64,000 nucleotides of DNA from Solirubrobacterales bacterium (GCA_025936755.1 JAICSS010000006.1:1-64000); one strand, 5' to 3'; positions 51,035 through 59,266 are shown, numbered from the stretch's first letter. The notes: a model not told the origin generated them from the sequence alone. A program made the numbers and translations.

Positions 51035-52000
51035 TCAGCTGTAGCGCTGGACGACGCCGTCGGCGACCAGGGCGAGGAGGTGGCGCTGCTCGGCGTCGAA
51101 CTCCGCCTTCTCCAGCGCCGCTTTGGCGTTCGCGACCATCTCGATCGCCCGGGCGCGGACGCGCTCCAGGGCGCCGGTGGCGGCGATGCGGTCGCAGAGC
51201 GCCTCGGCGCCGGCGGCGTCGAGGGCGTGGAGGTCGACCTCGCGAATGCTCGGGTCGCTCTTCGCCGCCTCGATCAGCGGCAGGGTGACGGTGCCGTCGA
51301 GGAGGTCGGTGCCGCGGGCCTTGCCGGTCCGCTCCGGCGGGCCGCTGACGTCGAGGACGTCGTCGAGGAGCTGGAAGGCGAGGCCGATGCCGGCGCCGAA
51401 CTCGCGCAGCCGCTCCTGCTCGCGGCCGAGCAGGCAGGCGCACTCGAAGAGGCGCGCGGTCTTCAGCCGGCAGCGATAGAGGTAGCGCTCCTCGTCGATG
51501 CCGAGGTCGAAGGCGTCGCGGCGCTGGGCGAGCTCGCCGCGGGCGAGGGCGACGGAGGCGTCGGCGAGGAGCGCGACGGACCGGGCGTCGCCGGCGTCGG
51601 CGAGGAGGGCGAAGGCACGGGAGAAGAGGAGGTCGCCGGCGGCGACGGCACGGTCGCGGCCGGAGGTGGCGGCGACGGTGGGCAGGCCACGGCGCAGCGG
51701 TGCGTCGTCGAGGACGTCGTCGTGGACGAGCGTCGCCATGTGGACCAGCTCGGTCGCGGCGGCGGCGCGGACCGCCTCCCCGTCGCGCTCCGGTCCCGCG
51801 CAGAGGAGGACCAGCATCGGCCGCAGCCGCTTGCCGCCAGCGTCGAGGGTGGCGGCGGCATCGGCGCCGAGCAGCTCGCCGTGATCGGCGATCGCCCCGC
51901 GCAACAACTGCTCGACCTCGCCCAGCCGCGCCGGCAGCCAGCGGCTGGAGGCGTCGAGGACCGCCGTCACCGGGGGCGGGACGGAGGAGGGTCGGGTCAT
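51035..52000 (-). CDS. Polyprenyl diphosphate synthase (menaquinone side chain)
   Basis: A 321-residue E-type isoprenyl diphosphate synthase. The first Asp-rich motif is DDVLDD in LVHDDVLDDAPLRRG near residue 93 and the second is DDVLD in QLLDDVLDVSGPPE near 214. Length and position next to menG make it the probable source of the menaquinone tail. It is separated from the methyltransferase gene by repeat B2. Chain length cannot be given. Confidence 0.92.
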   Translation of the reverse strand: MTRPSSVPPPVTAVLDASSRWLPARLGEVEQLLRGAIADHGELLGADAAATLDAGGKRLRPMLVLLCAGPERDGEAVRAAAATELVHMATLVHDDVLDDAPLRRGLPTVAATSGRDRAVAAGDLLFSRAFALLADAGDARSVALLADASVALARGELAQRRDAFDLGIDEERYLYRCRLKTARLFECACLLGREQERLREFGAGIGLAFQLLDDVLDVSGPPERTGKARGTDLLDGTVTLPLIEAAKSDPSIREVDLHALDAAGAEALCDRIAATGALERVRARAIEMVANAKAALEKAEFDAEQRHLLALVADGVVQRYS

Positions 52001-52017
52001 CGCTCGACCGCCTGTCG

Positions 52018-52066
52018 CTTCGCCTGTTCCTTTTTGGTGTCTGCGACCAAAAAGGAACAGGCGAAG
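52018..52066. repeat. Palindromic repeat family B, copy 2
   Basis: The arms CTTCGCCTGTTCCTTTTTGG(T) and their exact complement form a 21-bp perfect stem with a 7-nt loop (GTCTGCG). It lies between the menG stop and the polyprenyl synthase start, in the direction of transcription of both. The strongest copy of the family. Confidence 0.85.
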
Positions 52067-52076
52067 GTTGGGACCG

Positions 52077-52826
52077 TCACGCCCGGATGCCGCTGTGGAT
52101 CGCGATGATCCCGCCGGCCAGCACCGTGTAGCGGATCCCCTCGAAGCCGGCGGCGTCCATCTTCTCGGCGAGGCCGCGCGGGCTGGGGAAGCTGCGGACC
52201 GACTCGGGCAGGTAGGAGTAGGCCTCGGGGTTGCTGGAGAAGGCGCCGAGCAGCGGCACGATGCGGTCGAACCAGAGCGAGTAGAAGAGCGAGAGCGGCG
52301 GCCGGGTCGGCTGGGTGATCTCGAGGATGACGGCGCGGCCGCCCGGTTTCAGCACCCGGGCCATCTCGCGCAGGCCGCGGTCGAGGTCGGCGAGGTTGCG
52401 GACGCCGAAGCCGACCGTGACGGCGTCGAAGCGCTCGCCGTCGTAGGGGAGCTCGAGCGCGTCGGCCCACTCGAAGCGGACGCCCTCGGCGCTGCGCCTG
52501 GCGGCCTTCTCCCGCGCCAGGTCGAGCATCGGCTCGGAGAAGTCGCAGCCGACGACGTGGCCGTCGGGGCTGACGCGGCGCGACAGCTCCAGCGCCATGT
52601 CACCGGTCCCGCAGCAGACGTCGAGCGCCGAGTCGCCGGGCCCCAGGCCCGTCCGCGCCGCCGCGCGCTCGCGCCAGCGGTGGTGCAGGCCGGCGGTCAT
52701 CAGCGAGTTGAGCGCGTCGTAGCGGCCGGCGACGCGGTCGAACATGCGGTTGACCTGGCCGGCGAAGTCCGGCGATTGGCGGTTGTCGTTGATGGTGTCC
52801 ATGGGATTCGGGCCGCCGCGGCCCAT
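52077..52826 (-). CDS. menG: Demethylmenaquinone methyltransferase
   Basis: A 249-residue SAM-dependent methyltransferase of the UbiE/MenG family. It shows NRMFDRVAGRYDALNSLMT near residue 32, DVCCGTGDMALEL (SAM motif I) near 75 and the FGVRNLADLDRGLREM region. It methylates demethylmenaquinone. ATG 52826 is used since it has GGTGGGGG nearby; the ATG 8 codons later at 52802 (MDTINDN) is equally acceptable. It sits between the bc reductase genes and the prenyl synthase. Confidence 0.9.
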   Translation of the reverse strand: MGRGGPNPMDTINDNRQSPDFAGQVNRMFDRVAGRYDALNSLMTAGLHHRWRERAAARTGLGPGDSALDVCCGTGDMALELSRRVSPDGHVVGCDFSEPMLDLAREKAARRSAEGVRFEWADALELPYDGERFDAVTVGFGVRNLADLDRGLREMARVLKPGGRAVILEITQPTRPPLSLFYSLWFDRIVPLLGAFSSNPEAYSYLPESVRSFPSPRGLAEKMDAAGFEGIRYTVLAGGIIAIHSGIRA

Positions 52827-52840
52827 CCCCCACCGCCTGT

Positions 52841-53542
52841 CTAATCCAGCGAGGAGAGGAAGTCCGCGAGCTGTTCGATCTTCTTCGGCGGCAGTTCGCG
52901 GAACGAGGGCATGATGCCAGGGCCGATTTCGACCGAGCGGATGATCGCAGCCCGCGGGATCCGGGAGGCGATGTGCGTCAGTTCCGGGCCCGGGCCGTTG
53001 TTGCCGTTCTCGCCGAGTTTGTGGCAGGCGAGGCAGCCGGAGCCGGCGACGACCTCCTTGCCCGGCTCGTACCGTTTCGCGACCTGCATGTCGATCTCGG
53101 TCGGGGAGCCGCCGGTGGCGCCGAGGTAGGTGAGATAGCCCATCGCGATGATCGTGATGATCCCCGCCGTCGTCGCGATCGGGCGCCGCTCCGGGCGCCG
53201 CTCCGGGCCGCGGTCGTAGAACGGCAGCAGGAGCAGCAGGACCATGCAGATGGTCGGGATCCCGATCGTCGCGATCGGGACCAGTTCCGGCGGCTTGATC
53301 ACGCGCAGGAGCTCGAAGAGGAAGAAGAAGTACCACTCGGGGCGCGGGACGTAGGTGGTCGTGGTCGGGTCCGCCTTCGGGCCCTGCTCGGCGCCGAGGA
53401 TGATCGACATCGCGATGATCACGGCGACGACGATCAGCGCCATCGCCGAGTCCTTCATCACCGCGTAGGGGAAGAACGGCTTCCCCTTCTTCTTCAGAAG
53501 CTCGTATTCCTCGAGGTAGGCCTGCTTGTCTTGAGGTTTCAT
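52841..53542 (-). CDS. qcrC: Cytochrome b C-terminal domain fused to cytochrome c (menaquinol reductase subunit)
   Basis: A 233-residue protein: a subunit-IV-like region with PRPEWYFFFLFELLRVIKPPELVPI followed by three membrane helices (about 28-140), then a soluble cytochrome c domain with the heme site GCLACHK near residue 172 and a Met ligand region. This is the Bacillus-type QcrC layout. It starts at 53542 overlapping the cytochrome b stop by ATGA. It completes the quinol-oxidising core and passes electrons to cytochrome c acceptors. Confidence 0.88.
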   Translation of the reverse strand: MKPQDKQAYLEEYELLKKKGKPFFPYAVMKDSAMALIVVAVIIAMSIILGAEQGPKADPTTTTYVPRPEWYFFFLFELLRVIKPPELVPIATIGIPTICMVLLLLLPFYDRGPERRPERRPIATTAGIITIIAMGYLTYLGATGGSPTEIDMQVAKRYEPGKEVVAGSGCLACHKLGENGNNGPGPELTHIASRIPRAAIIRSVEIGPGIMPSFRELPPKKIEQLADFLSSLD

Positions 53543-54495
53543 ACGGCCCCGTTCCCCTCGCCGCTGACGGGCGATCCGTTGACGCGGTTGCCGTCGACGC
53601 GGCCGTTTCCGTTGACACCGGCGTCCAGCTCGGAGACTGGGGAGGCGACTTTCGGCCGCTCCGCTTTGACCCACGGGGGAGCCGTGGTGCCGAGCTTGAC
53701 CACGAGGTACATGTGGGCGCCGATCAGGGCGATGATCGCCCCGGGCACCAGCAGCATGTGGATCGCATAGAAGCGCGAGAGCGTGGTAGCGCCGAGCTCG
53801 GGGCCGGCGCGGAGGAAATCGCTGAGGTACGGGCCCACCACCGGGCCGGTCCCGTTGATGTTGATGCCGACGATCGAGGCCCAGAAGGAGCGCTGGTCGA
53901 AGGGCAGCAGATAGCCGGTGAAGGCCATCGTCATCGTCAGGATCAGGAGGACGACGCCGATCACCCAGTTCAGCTCCCGCGGGTACTTGTAGGCGCCGAA
54001 GAAGAAGGTCCTGCCCATGTGGAGGAAGATCAGGATCACCATCACGCTCGATCCCCACTTGTGCATCCCGTGCACGAGCTGCCCGAGCGGGACCTCGTTG
54101 TTGATGTGGGAGATCGAGGAGTAGGCCTGGGTCGCCGAGGGCGTGTAGAACATCGCCAGGAAGACGCCGGTGGTGGCCTGGACGATGAAGGCGAAGAGCG
54201 TCGCCGAGCCGAGCGTGTAGAACCAGTTGGTCCCTTTCGGGACCTTGCGGAACAGCATCCCGGTGAGGAAGCCGCTGACGGCGAGCCGCTGGTCGACCCA
54301 GCCGAGGGCGTCGATCGGGGCGTCTTTGCCGCGGTCGAGCAGCTTGTCGCCGGCGGTCTTGCGCTCCGGCGGCGAGGTCTTCAGGTCGGACGGAGCCTGG
54401 CCCTGGGGCGTGCCGGCGCTGCCCGGCTTGGCCGGTTTGCGCAGGGGCGGCGGGACGACGGCGTCCGGGATCTTCGGTTTCGGGAAGCTCGGCAT
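53539..54495 (-). CDS. qcrB: Cytochrome b N-terminal domain subunit (menaquinol:cytochrome c reductase)
   Basis: A 318-residue protein with a long Pro/Lys-rich cytoplasmic head (about 80 residues), then four membrane helices with the heme-ligand His pairs in the LVHGMHKWGSS and YAIHMLLVPG segments. This is the b6-like half of cytochrome b; the other half is the next gene. It begins one base into the Rieske stop (TGATG), so translation is coupled. The long head is unusual for the family. Confidence 0.9.
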   Translation of the reverse strand: MPSFPKPKIPDAVVPPPLRKPAKPGSAGTPQGQAPSDLKTSPPERKTAGDKLLDRGKDAPIDALGWVDQRLAVSGFLTGMLFRKVPKGTNWFYTLGSATLFAFIVQATTGVFLAMFYTPSATQAYSSISHINNEVPLGQLVHGMHKWGSSVMVILIFLHMGRTFFFGAYKYPRELNWVIGVVLLILTMTMAFTGYLLPFDQRSFWASIVGININGTGPVVGPYLSDFLRAGPELGATTLSRFYAIHMLLVPGAIIALIGAHMYLVVKLGTTAPPWVKAERPKVASPVSELDAGVNGNGRVDGNRVNGSPVSGEGNGAV

Positions 54496-55169
54496 CAGGG
54501 CGGTGGGAAGGTAGAGGGTCGCGGCGGGTAGAGGTATTCCCAGATCCCGCCGGTGAACTCGCCGGGGTCGCGGGCGCGGACCGGCTCCATCTGCGAGGTG
54601 ACGCTGTAGCGCGGGCCGAGTTCGACCTGGCCCTTGCTGACGCGGGTCTGGAAGTGGTCGAGCGGGCGCACCGGCGGGCCGCCGATCCGCTTGCCCTGGA
54701 AGTCGTAGACGCCGCCGTGGCAGGGGCAGATGAAGTTGCCGGCGGCCTCGACGAAGCGGACCGGGCAGCCGAGGTGGGCGCAGCGGTTGGAGACGGCGAC
54801 GAACTTGCCGGCTTCCTCGCCCAGGTCTTCGGAGCTGCGGCGCACGTAGGCGGTGGTCTTGCCGGCGTCCCCGATCCCCTCGGTTTCGGTGAAGACGACC
54901 TGGCGGTAGGTGTCTTCGACGAAGTCGGAGACCGGCCCGACCGCCTCCCAGCGCTCCTTGCCGCGGTGGAAGATCGGGGCGACCGCGAAGCCGACGGCGG
55001 GGAGCACGATCCCGGCCGCGGCGATGCCGCCGAGCGCCTGCGAGGCGACCGTGAAGACGTGGCGGCGCGTCATCGACTCCCCCTCGAAATAGCCGGGGGG
55101 GTCGGGCTTCGCCCGCTCCCTGATGGGCGCCTCCTCGGCCCCGTTTACCTTGTTCGCGTCGTCTGCCAC
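54495..55169 (-). CDS. qcrA: Rieske iron-sulfur protein with Tat signal
   Basis: A 224-residue protein. The cluster-binding boxes CAHLGC (near residue 129) and CPCHGG (near 151) give two Cys and two His ligands. The N-terminal region has a twin-arginine motif TRRHVFTVASQ followed by a hydrophobic segment, so it is exported by the Tat system encoded 5 kb away. The first gene of the reductase operon, with a CRP-type palindrome 43-58 bp upstream of the ATG. Confidence 0.92.
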   Translation of the reverse strand: MADDANKVNGAEEAPIRERAKPDPPGYFEGESMTRRHVFTVASQALGGIAAAGIVLPAVGFAVAPIFHRGKERWEAVGPVSDFVEDTYRQVVFTETEGIGDAGKTTAYVRRSSEDLGEEAGKFVAVSNRCAHLGCPVRFVEAAGNFICPCHGGVYDFQGKRIGGPPVRPLDHFQTRVSKGQVELGPRYSVTSQMEPVRARDPGEFTGGIWEYLYPPRPSTFPPP

Positions 55170-55211
55170 AGGTCGGTTCGCGTAGAGGGACGAAGTCTAT
55201 TGCTTAGAAGG

Positions 55212-55227
55212 TGTGACCTGCATCACA
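55212..55227. promoter_or_regulatory. CRP/GlxR-type operator upstream of the reductase operon
   Basis: TGTGACCTGCATCACA matches the TGTGA-N6-TCACA consensus of CRP-family activators exactly and lies 43 bp upstream of the Rieske start codon. In corynebacteria GlxR binds such sites ahead of respiratory genes. A CRP homologue is not in the window. Confidence 0.6.
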
Positions 55228-55290
55228 GATGACCAATATCTGGAGAAGCCGTCGTGCGTGGGGGCCTGCGGGAGCCCGGCGTCGGCAGCC

Positions 55291-55722
55291 CTATGCGGGG
55301 GCGAGAGAGATGCTCTCGGCTGCCTCGCGCCAGAGGAGAGGGATGCCCTCCACGTCTCCCTCCGCCTGGCGGCGGGCGCATTCGCTGATCAGGTCGGAGA
55401 GGATGGCGACGGCGCGGGTGTCGCCGAGGGCGGCGAGGCGGTCGAGGCCGAGGGCGTAGAGGTAGTCGCCGGCGAGGAGGGCGAGGTCGGGGTCGTGGCC
55501 GGCGAGGAGGCGGGGCTGCTCGTAGTGGAGGAGGTAGCCCTCGCGGACGGCCTCGACGACGAGGGCGTACTCGGCGGGCGCGGCGGCGGCGCCGGGACCG
55601 GAGGCGGCGAGCTCGCCGAGGGTGGGCGGCTCGGCCGGATCGACGACGTAGGGGGAGATCGGCGTGTCCTCGGCGCGCAGCTGGCCGGCGAGGGCCTGAA
55701 GGGCTTGGCTGGGATCAGGCAT
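55291..55722 (-). CDS. Short protein resembling part of polyprenyl synthase, 143 aa
   Basis: A 143-residue helical protein. Its segment LLAGDYLYALGLDRLAALGDTRAVAILSD lines up by eye with AGDLLFSRAFALLADAGDARSVALLAD of the synthase at 51035. It lacks the Asp-rich motifs DDxxD, so it cannot be a catalytic prenyl synthase alone. A regulatory or heterodimer-partner role, as in small subunits of heptaprenyl synthases, is possible. It lies 41 nt after hemL. Confidence 0.65.
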   Translation of the reverse strand: MPDPSQALQALAGQLRAEDTPISPYVVDPAEPPTLGELAASGPGAAAAPAEYALVVEAVREGYLLHYEQPRLLAGHDPDLALLAGDYLYALGLDRLAALGDTRAVAILSDLISECARRQAEGDVEGIPLLWREAAESISLAPA

Positions 55723-55763
55723 GGCGACTTATTCCCTGACGGGGGGGAGGAAAGCGACACGCC

Positions 55764-57023
55764 TCATCGCAGGACCTCATCGAGAGCGTCTGCGGCGGCC
55801 TCGAGGGTCTGGTCGATCGTCGCCTCGTCGTGGGCGAGGGAGACGAACCAGGCCTCGAACTGGGCCGGCGGCGGGTAGACGCCGCGGTCGAGGAGGGCGC
55901 GGCAGAAGGCGGCGTGCGCCTCGACGTCGCAGGCGGTTGCGGTGGCGAAGTCGACGACGGGGACGGGGCTGAAGAAGAGGGTGGCGAGGCCGGGCGCGGC
56001 GGCGACCTGCAGGGGGCGGCCCTGGGCCAGCGCTTCGAAGCCGGCGGCGAGGCGGTCGGTCAGGGCGCCGAGGCGCTCGTAGGCGGCGGCGTCGAGCTGC
56101 TCCAGGGTCGCCAGGCCGGCGGCGACCGCGAGCGGGTTTCCGGACAGCGTCCCGGCCTGGTAGACGTCGCCGGCGGGGGCGATCCGCTCCATGTGGGTTC
56201 GCGGGCCGCCGTAGGCCGCAGCCGGCAGGCCGCCCCCGATCACCTTGCCCATCACGGTCAGGTCCGGTTCGACGCCGAGCAGTTCCTGCGCCCCCCCGCG
56301 GGCGACGCGGAAGCCGGTGATCACCTCGTCGAAGACCAGCAGCGCGCCCGCCTCGCGGGTCGCCTCGCGGAGGAACTCGAGGAAGCCGGCGGCGGGCGGG
56401 ACGACGCCCATGTTGGCGGCGATCGGCTCGGCCAGGAGCGCCGCGACCTCGTGCTCGCGCAGCGCCCGCGCCACCGCCTCGCGATCGTTCCACGGGACGA
56501 CCACGGTCGCCGCCGCCTGAGCCGCGGTGACGCCGGGGCTGCCCGGCACCCCGAGGGTCGCCAGGCCGGAGCCGGCGTCGGCGAGGAGGCCGTCGGAGTG
56601 GCCGTGGTAGGCGCCGGCGAACTTGACGACGACCTCGCGGCCGGTCACCGCCCGCGCCAGCCGCGCCGCGCTCATCGCCGCCTCGGTCCCGGAGCTGGTC
56701 ATCCGCAGCATCTCGACCGAGGGCATCCGCGCCGTCACCTCCTCGGCGAGCCGCACCTCCGCCGGCGTCGCCGCGCCGAAGCTCGTCCCGCGCTTGGCGG
56801 CTTCGACCACCGCGGCGAGGACCGCGGGCTCGGCGTGGCCGAGGATCATCGGCCCCCAGGAGCCGATCCAGTCGACGTAGCGGTTGCCCTCGACGTCGTA
56901 GAGCCAGCAGCCTTCGGCGCGTTCGACGAAGACCGGGTCGCGGCCGATCTGCCGCATCGCCCGGACCGGCGAGTTCACCCCGCCGGGCAGGACCTGCTGC
57001 GCCCGGGCGAACAGATCGGTCAT
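55764..57023 (-). CDS. hemL: Glutamate-1-semialdehyde 2,1-aminomutase
   Basis: A 419-residue PLP enzyme of tetrapyrrole synthesis (5-aminolevulinate from glutamate-1-semialdehyde, C5 pathway). The PLP aspartate is in FDEVITGFRVARGG near residue 236 and the lysine in TVMGKVIGGGLPAAAYGG near 262. Full length. It follows the siroheme-decarboxylase-like gene, with repeat B3 in the 52-bp gap, and precedes the short 143-aa gene. Confidence 0.95.
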   Translation of the reverse strand: MTDLFARAQQVLPGGVNSPVRAMRQIGRDPVFVERAEGCWLYDVEGNRYVDWIGSWGPMILGHAEPAVLAAVVEAAKRGTSFGAATPAEVRLAEEVTARMPSVEMLRMTSSGTEAAMSAARLARAVTGREVVVKFAGAYHGHSDGLLADAGSGLATLGVPGSPGVTAAQAAATVVVPWNDREAVARALREHEVAALLAEPIAANMGVVPPAAGFLEFLREATREAGALLVFDEVITGFRVARGGAQELLGVEPDLTVMGKVIGGGLPAAAYGGPRTHMERIAPAGDVYQAGTLSGNPLAVAAGLATLEQLDAAAYERLGALTDRLAAGFEALAQGRPLQVAAAPGLATLFFSPVPVVDFATATACDVEAHAAFCRALLDRGVYPPPAQFEAWFVSLAHDEATIDQTLEAAADALDEVLR

Positions 57024-57027
57024 CGGC

Positions 57028-57072
57028 TCGCCTGTTCCTTTCTGTTGCTATCCGCCGAGAAGGAACAACCGA
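57028..57072. repeat. Palindromic repeat family B, copy 3 (decayed)
   Basis: It shares CGCCTGTTCCTTT, GTTGCTAT and AAGGAACA with copies 1 and 2, but its outer arms (TCGCCTG against CAACCGA) no longer pair fully; the core stem GTTCCTT/AAGGAAC remains. It lies between the decarboxylase-like gene and hemL. Confidence 0.65.
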
Positions 57073-57075
57073 AGG

Positions 57076-58161
57076 TCAAGAATGCTCGGCTTCCCAGCGG
57101 GCGTAGTCCTCGGTGAAGTAGTGGAGGCGGATCTTCTTGTACTCGGTCGAGGAGTAGAGGGTGGCGCGGTCCTCCGGGCCCATCCCGCACTCCGCGGCGA
57201 TCGCGTCGAGGACGGCGTCGCACTCCTCCTTCGAGCGGCCGTGGGCCATCGTGAAGACGCTGTAGGGCCAGTCCTCGTAGGTCGGCCGCTGGTAGCAGTG
57301 GGAGATGCCGCGGAAGGAGGCCATCCGGCCGCCGACCTCCATGATCTCGTCCTCGGGGACCTTCCAGACCCCCATCCCGTTGGCCGAGAAGCCGGCGCGG
57401 CGGTGGAAGAGGATCGCGGCGACGCGGCGGAGGATCTTGCGGTCGACCAGCCCCCGCAGGCGGTCGAGCAGCTCCTCGGTCGAGATCCCCAGCTCCTGTG
57501 CGGCGGCGTCGTAGGGGCGGGCGACCGCGGCCATCGGCCCCTGCAGGGCGCGGATCAGGGCGACGTCGTCGTCGTCGTAGGGCTGCGGTTCCAGCTCCCG
57601 CGGCGGCGCCGCTTCGACCGGCGCCGAGAGCGCCTCGGTCCCCTTCTCCATCTCCAGGTTCATGTTGATCTTGAAGAGGGTGAGGGTCGGCAGTTCCCGC
57701 ATCGACTCCGCGCCGGTCTCCTCCATCAGCGCTTCCAGCGTCCCCTTCAGGCCGAGCTCCGAGTCCGGCGGCGTGGCGATCGTGAACCACATGTTGAAGT
57801 CGTGGGTGCGCAGGTAGTTGTGGGATACGCCGGGGTGGGCGTTGACGATCCGCGCCGCCCGCTGCGGGTTCTCGCCGTCGACCTTCGCCGCCACCAGCAT
57901 CGACTCGTAGCCGAGGGCGCGGGTGTCGAAGATCGGGGTGATCTCGCGGATGATGCGGCCGTCGAGCAGGCGCTGGGTGCGGCCGAGGACGTCGTCGAGC
58001 TCGAGGTCCGCCTGCGACGCGAGGAGCGCGAACGGCTCGGGGTCGAGCGGGAAGCTCGACTGCAGGAGGTTCATCAGCCGCTTGTCGGTCTCGTCGAGCG
58101 GGATCGCGGCGCCGTCCTTGCGGCTGCGCGCCTTCGACTGCGGGAGCTTCACCGAAGCCAC
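57076..58161 (-). CDS. Fused two-domain siroheme decarboxylase / Lrp-AsnC-like protein (AhbA-AhbB type)
   Basis: A 361-residue protein made of two related halves, each a wHTH plus a RAM-like fold. The first carries HPGVSHNYLRTHDFNMWFT, the second GISHCYQRPTYEDWPYSVFTMAHG, which match the heme-binding/decarboxylase halves of AhbA/AhbB and NirDLGH proteins. It is placed between hemB and hemL, overlapping hemB by 13 nt. It may decarboxylate siroheme in an alternative heme route or act as a heme-sensing regulator; sequence alone cannot separate these. Confidence 0.82.
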   Translation of the reverse strand: MASVKLPQSKARSRKDGAAIPLDETDKRLMNLLQSSFPLDPEPFALLASQADLELDDVLGRTQRLLDGRIIREITPIFDTRALGYESMLVAAKVDGENPQRAARIVNAHPGVSHNYLRTHDFNMWFTIATPPDSELGLKGTLEALMEETGAESMRELPTLTLFKINMNLEMEKGTEALSAPVEAAPPRELEPQPYDDDDVALIRALQGPMAAVARPYDAAAQELGISTEELLDRLRGLVDRKILRRVAAILFHRRAGFSANGMGVWKVPEDEIMEVGGRMASFRGISHCYQRPTYEDWPYSVFTMAHGRSKEECDAVLDAIAAECGMGPEDRATLYSSTEYKKIRLHYFTEDYARWEAEHS

Positions 58162-59126
58162 GGGGCGGCCTCCTTCGCGTAGTAGGTGACGATCGCGTCG
58201 GCGCCGGCGCGGCGGACCGAGGTCAGCGCCTCGACCACGGCGGCGCGCTCGTCGATCCAGCCGTTGGCGGCGGCCGCCTTCAGCATCGAGTACTCGCCGG
58301 AGACGTGGTAGGCGGCGACGGGGGCGCCGGTCGCCTCTTTGACCCGGCGGACGACGTCGAGGTAGGGGAGCGCGGGCTTGACCATCAGCATGTCGGCGCC
58401 CTCCTCCAGGTCCAGCTCGGCCTCGCGCACCGCTTCGGCGGCGTTGGCCGGGTCCATCTGGTAGCCGCGGCGGTCTCCGGACTCCGGCGTCGAGGAGGCG
58501 GCGTCGCGGAACGGCCCGTAGAAGGCCGAGGCGTACTTCGCCGAGTAGGCGACGATCGGGACGTCGGGGTGGCCCTCCTCGTCGAGCTGGTGGCGGATCG
58601 AGCCGACCCGCCCGTCCATCATGTCGCTGGGGGCGACCGCGTCGGCGCCGGCCTCGGCGTGGGAGATCGCGGTTTTGGCCAGCAGCTCGACGGTGAGGTC
58701 GTTCTCGACCTCGCGGCTGCCCTCGCGGATGACCCCGCAGTGGCCGTGCGAGGTGTACTCGCAGAGGCAGACGTCGGTGATCACGACCAGGTCGGGATGC
58801 GCCTCCTTCAGCGCCCGCACCGCCATCTGCACGATCCCCTCGTCGTCGTAGGCGCCGGTGCCGAAGTCGTCCTTGGCCGCGGGGATGCCGAAGAGCATCA
58901 GGGCGCCGATCCCGGCCGCGGCGATCTCCGCCGCCTCCTCGACCAGGTTGTTGATCGAGAAGCGCTCGATCCCCGGCATCGAGGGGACCTCCTCGCGGAC
59001 GCCCTCGCCGGCCACCACGAAGGCGGGCTGGATCAGGTGCGCGGGGGACAGCTCGGTCTCGCGGACCAGGGCGCGCAGGGTGTCGGTGCGCCGCAGGCGG
59101 CGCAGACGGGTGCTTGGGAACGGCAT
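58149..59126 (-). CDS. hemB: Porphobilinogen synthase (delta-aminolevulinate dehydratase)
   Basis: A 325-residue enzyme joining two 5-aminolevulinate molecules. The Schiff-base lysines are in VAYSAKYASAFYGPFRDA near 196 and MVKPALPYLDV near 250. The metal-site loop reads DVCLCEYTSHGHCG, with the three Cys expected for zinc. ATG start; the first gene of the tetrapyrrole operon hemB, decarboxylase-like, hemL. Confidence 0.95.
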   Translation of the reverse strand: MPFPSTRLRRLRRTDTLRALVRETELSPAHLIQPAFVVAGEGVREEVPSMPGIERFSINNLVEEAAEIAAAGIGALMLFGIPAAKDDFGTGAYDDEGIVQMAVRALKEAHPDLVVITDVCLCEYTSHGHCGVIREGSREVENDLTVELLAKTAISHAEAGADAVAPSDMMDGRVGSIRHQLDEEGHPDVPIVAYSAKYASAFYGPFRDAASSTPESGDRRGYQMDPANAAEAVREAELDLEEGADMLMVKPALPYLDVVRRVKEATGAPVAAYHVSGEYSMLKAAAANGWIDERAAVVEALTSVRRAGADAIVTYYAKEAAPWLR

Positions 59127-59172
59127 GAATTACGAGTCTAGGGGAGGGACGAGGTTGTTCCGACGTTGGGGA

Positions 59173-59246
59173 GGGACCGGGGGTGCCTCTACCGGACCCG
59201 CTCGCTTCGCTCGCTCCAAGTGTCCGTACGAGACACCCCCGGTCCC
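59173..59246. repeat. Palindromic repeat family C, copy 1
   Basis: GGGACCGGGGGTG/CACCCCCGGTCCC outer stem (13 bp, perfect) encloses a 48-bp core CTCTACCGGACCCGCTCGCT...GTCCGTACGAGA. It lies in the divergent gap between hemB and the ABC transporter genes. The core recurs, inverted, at 63645-63704. Confidence 0.8.
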
Positions 59247-59266
59247 TTTAACGAGCGGAGTAGGTT

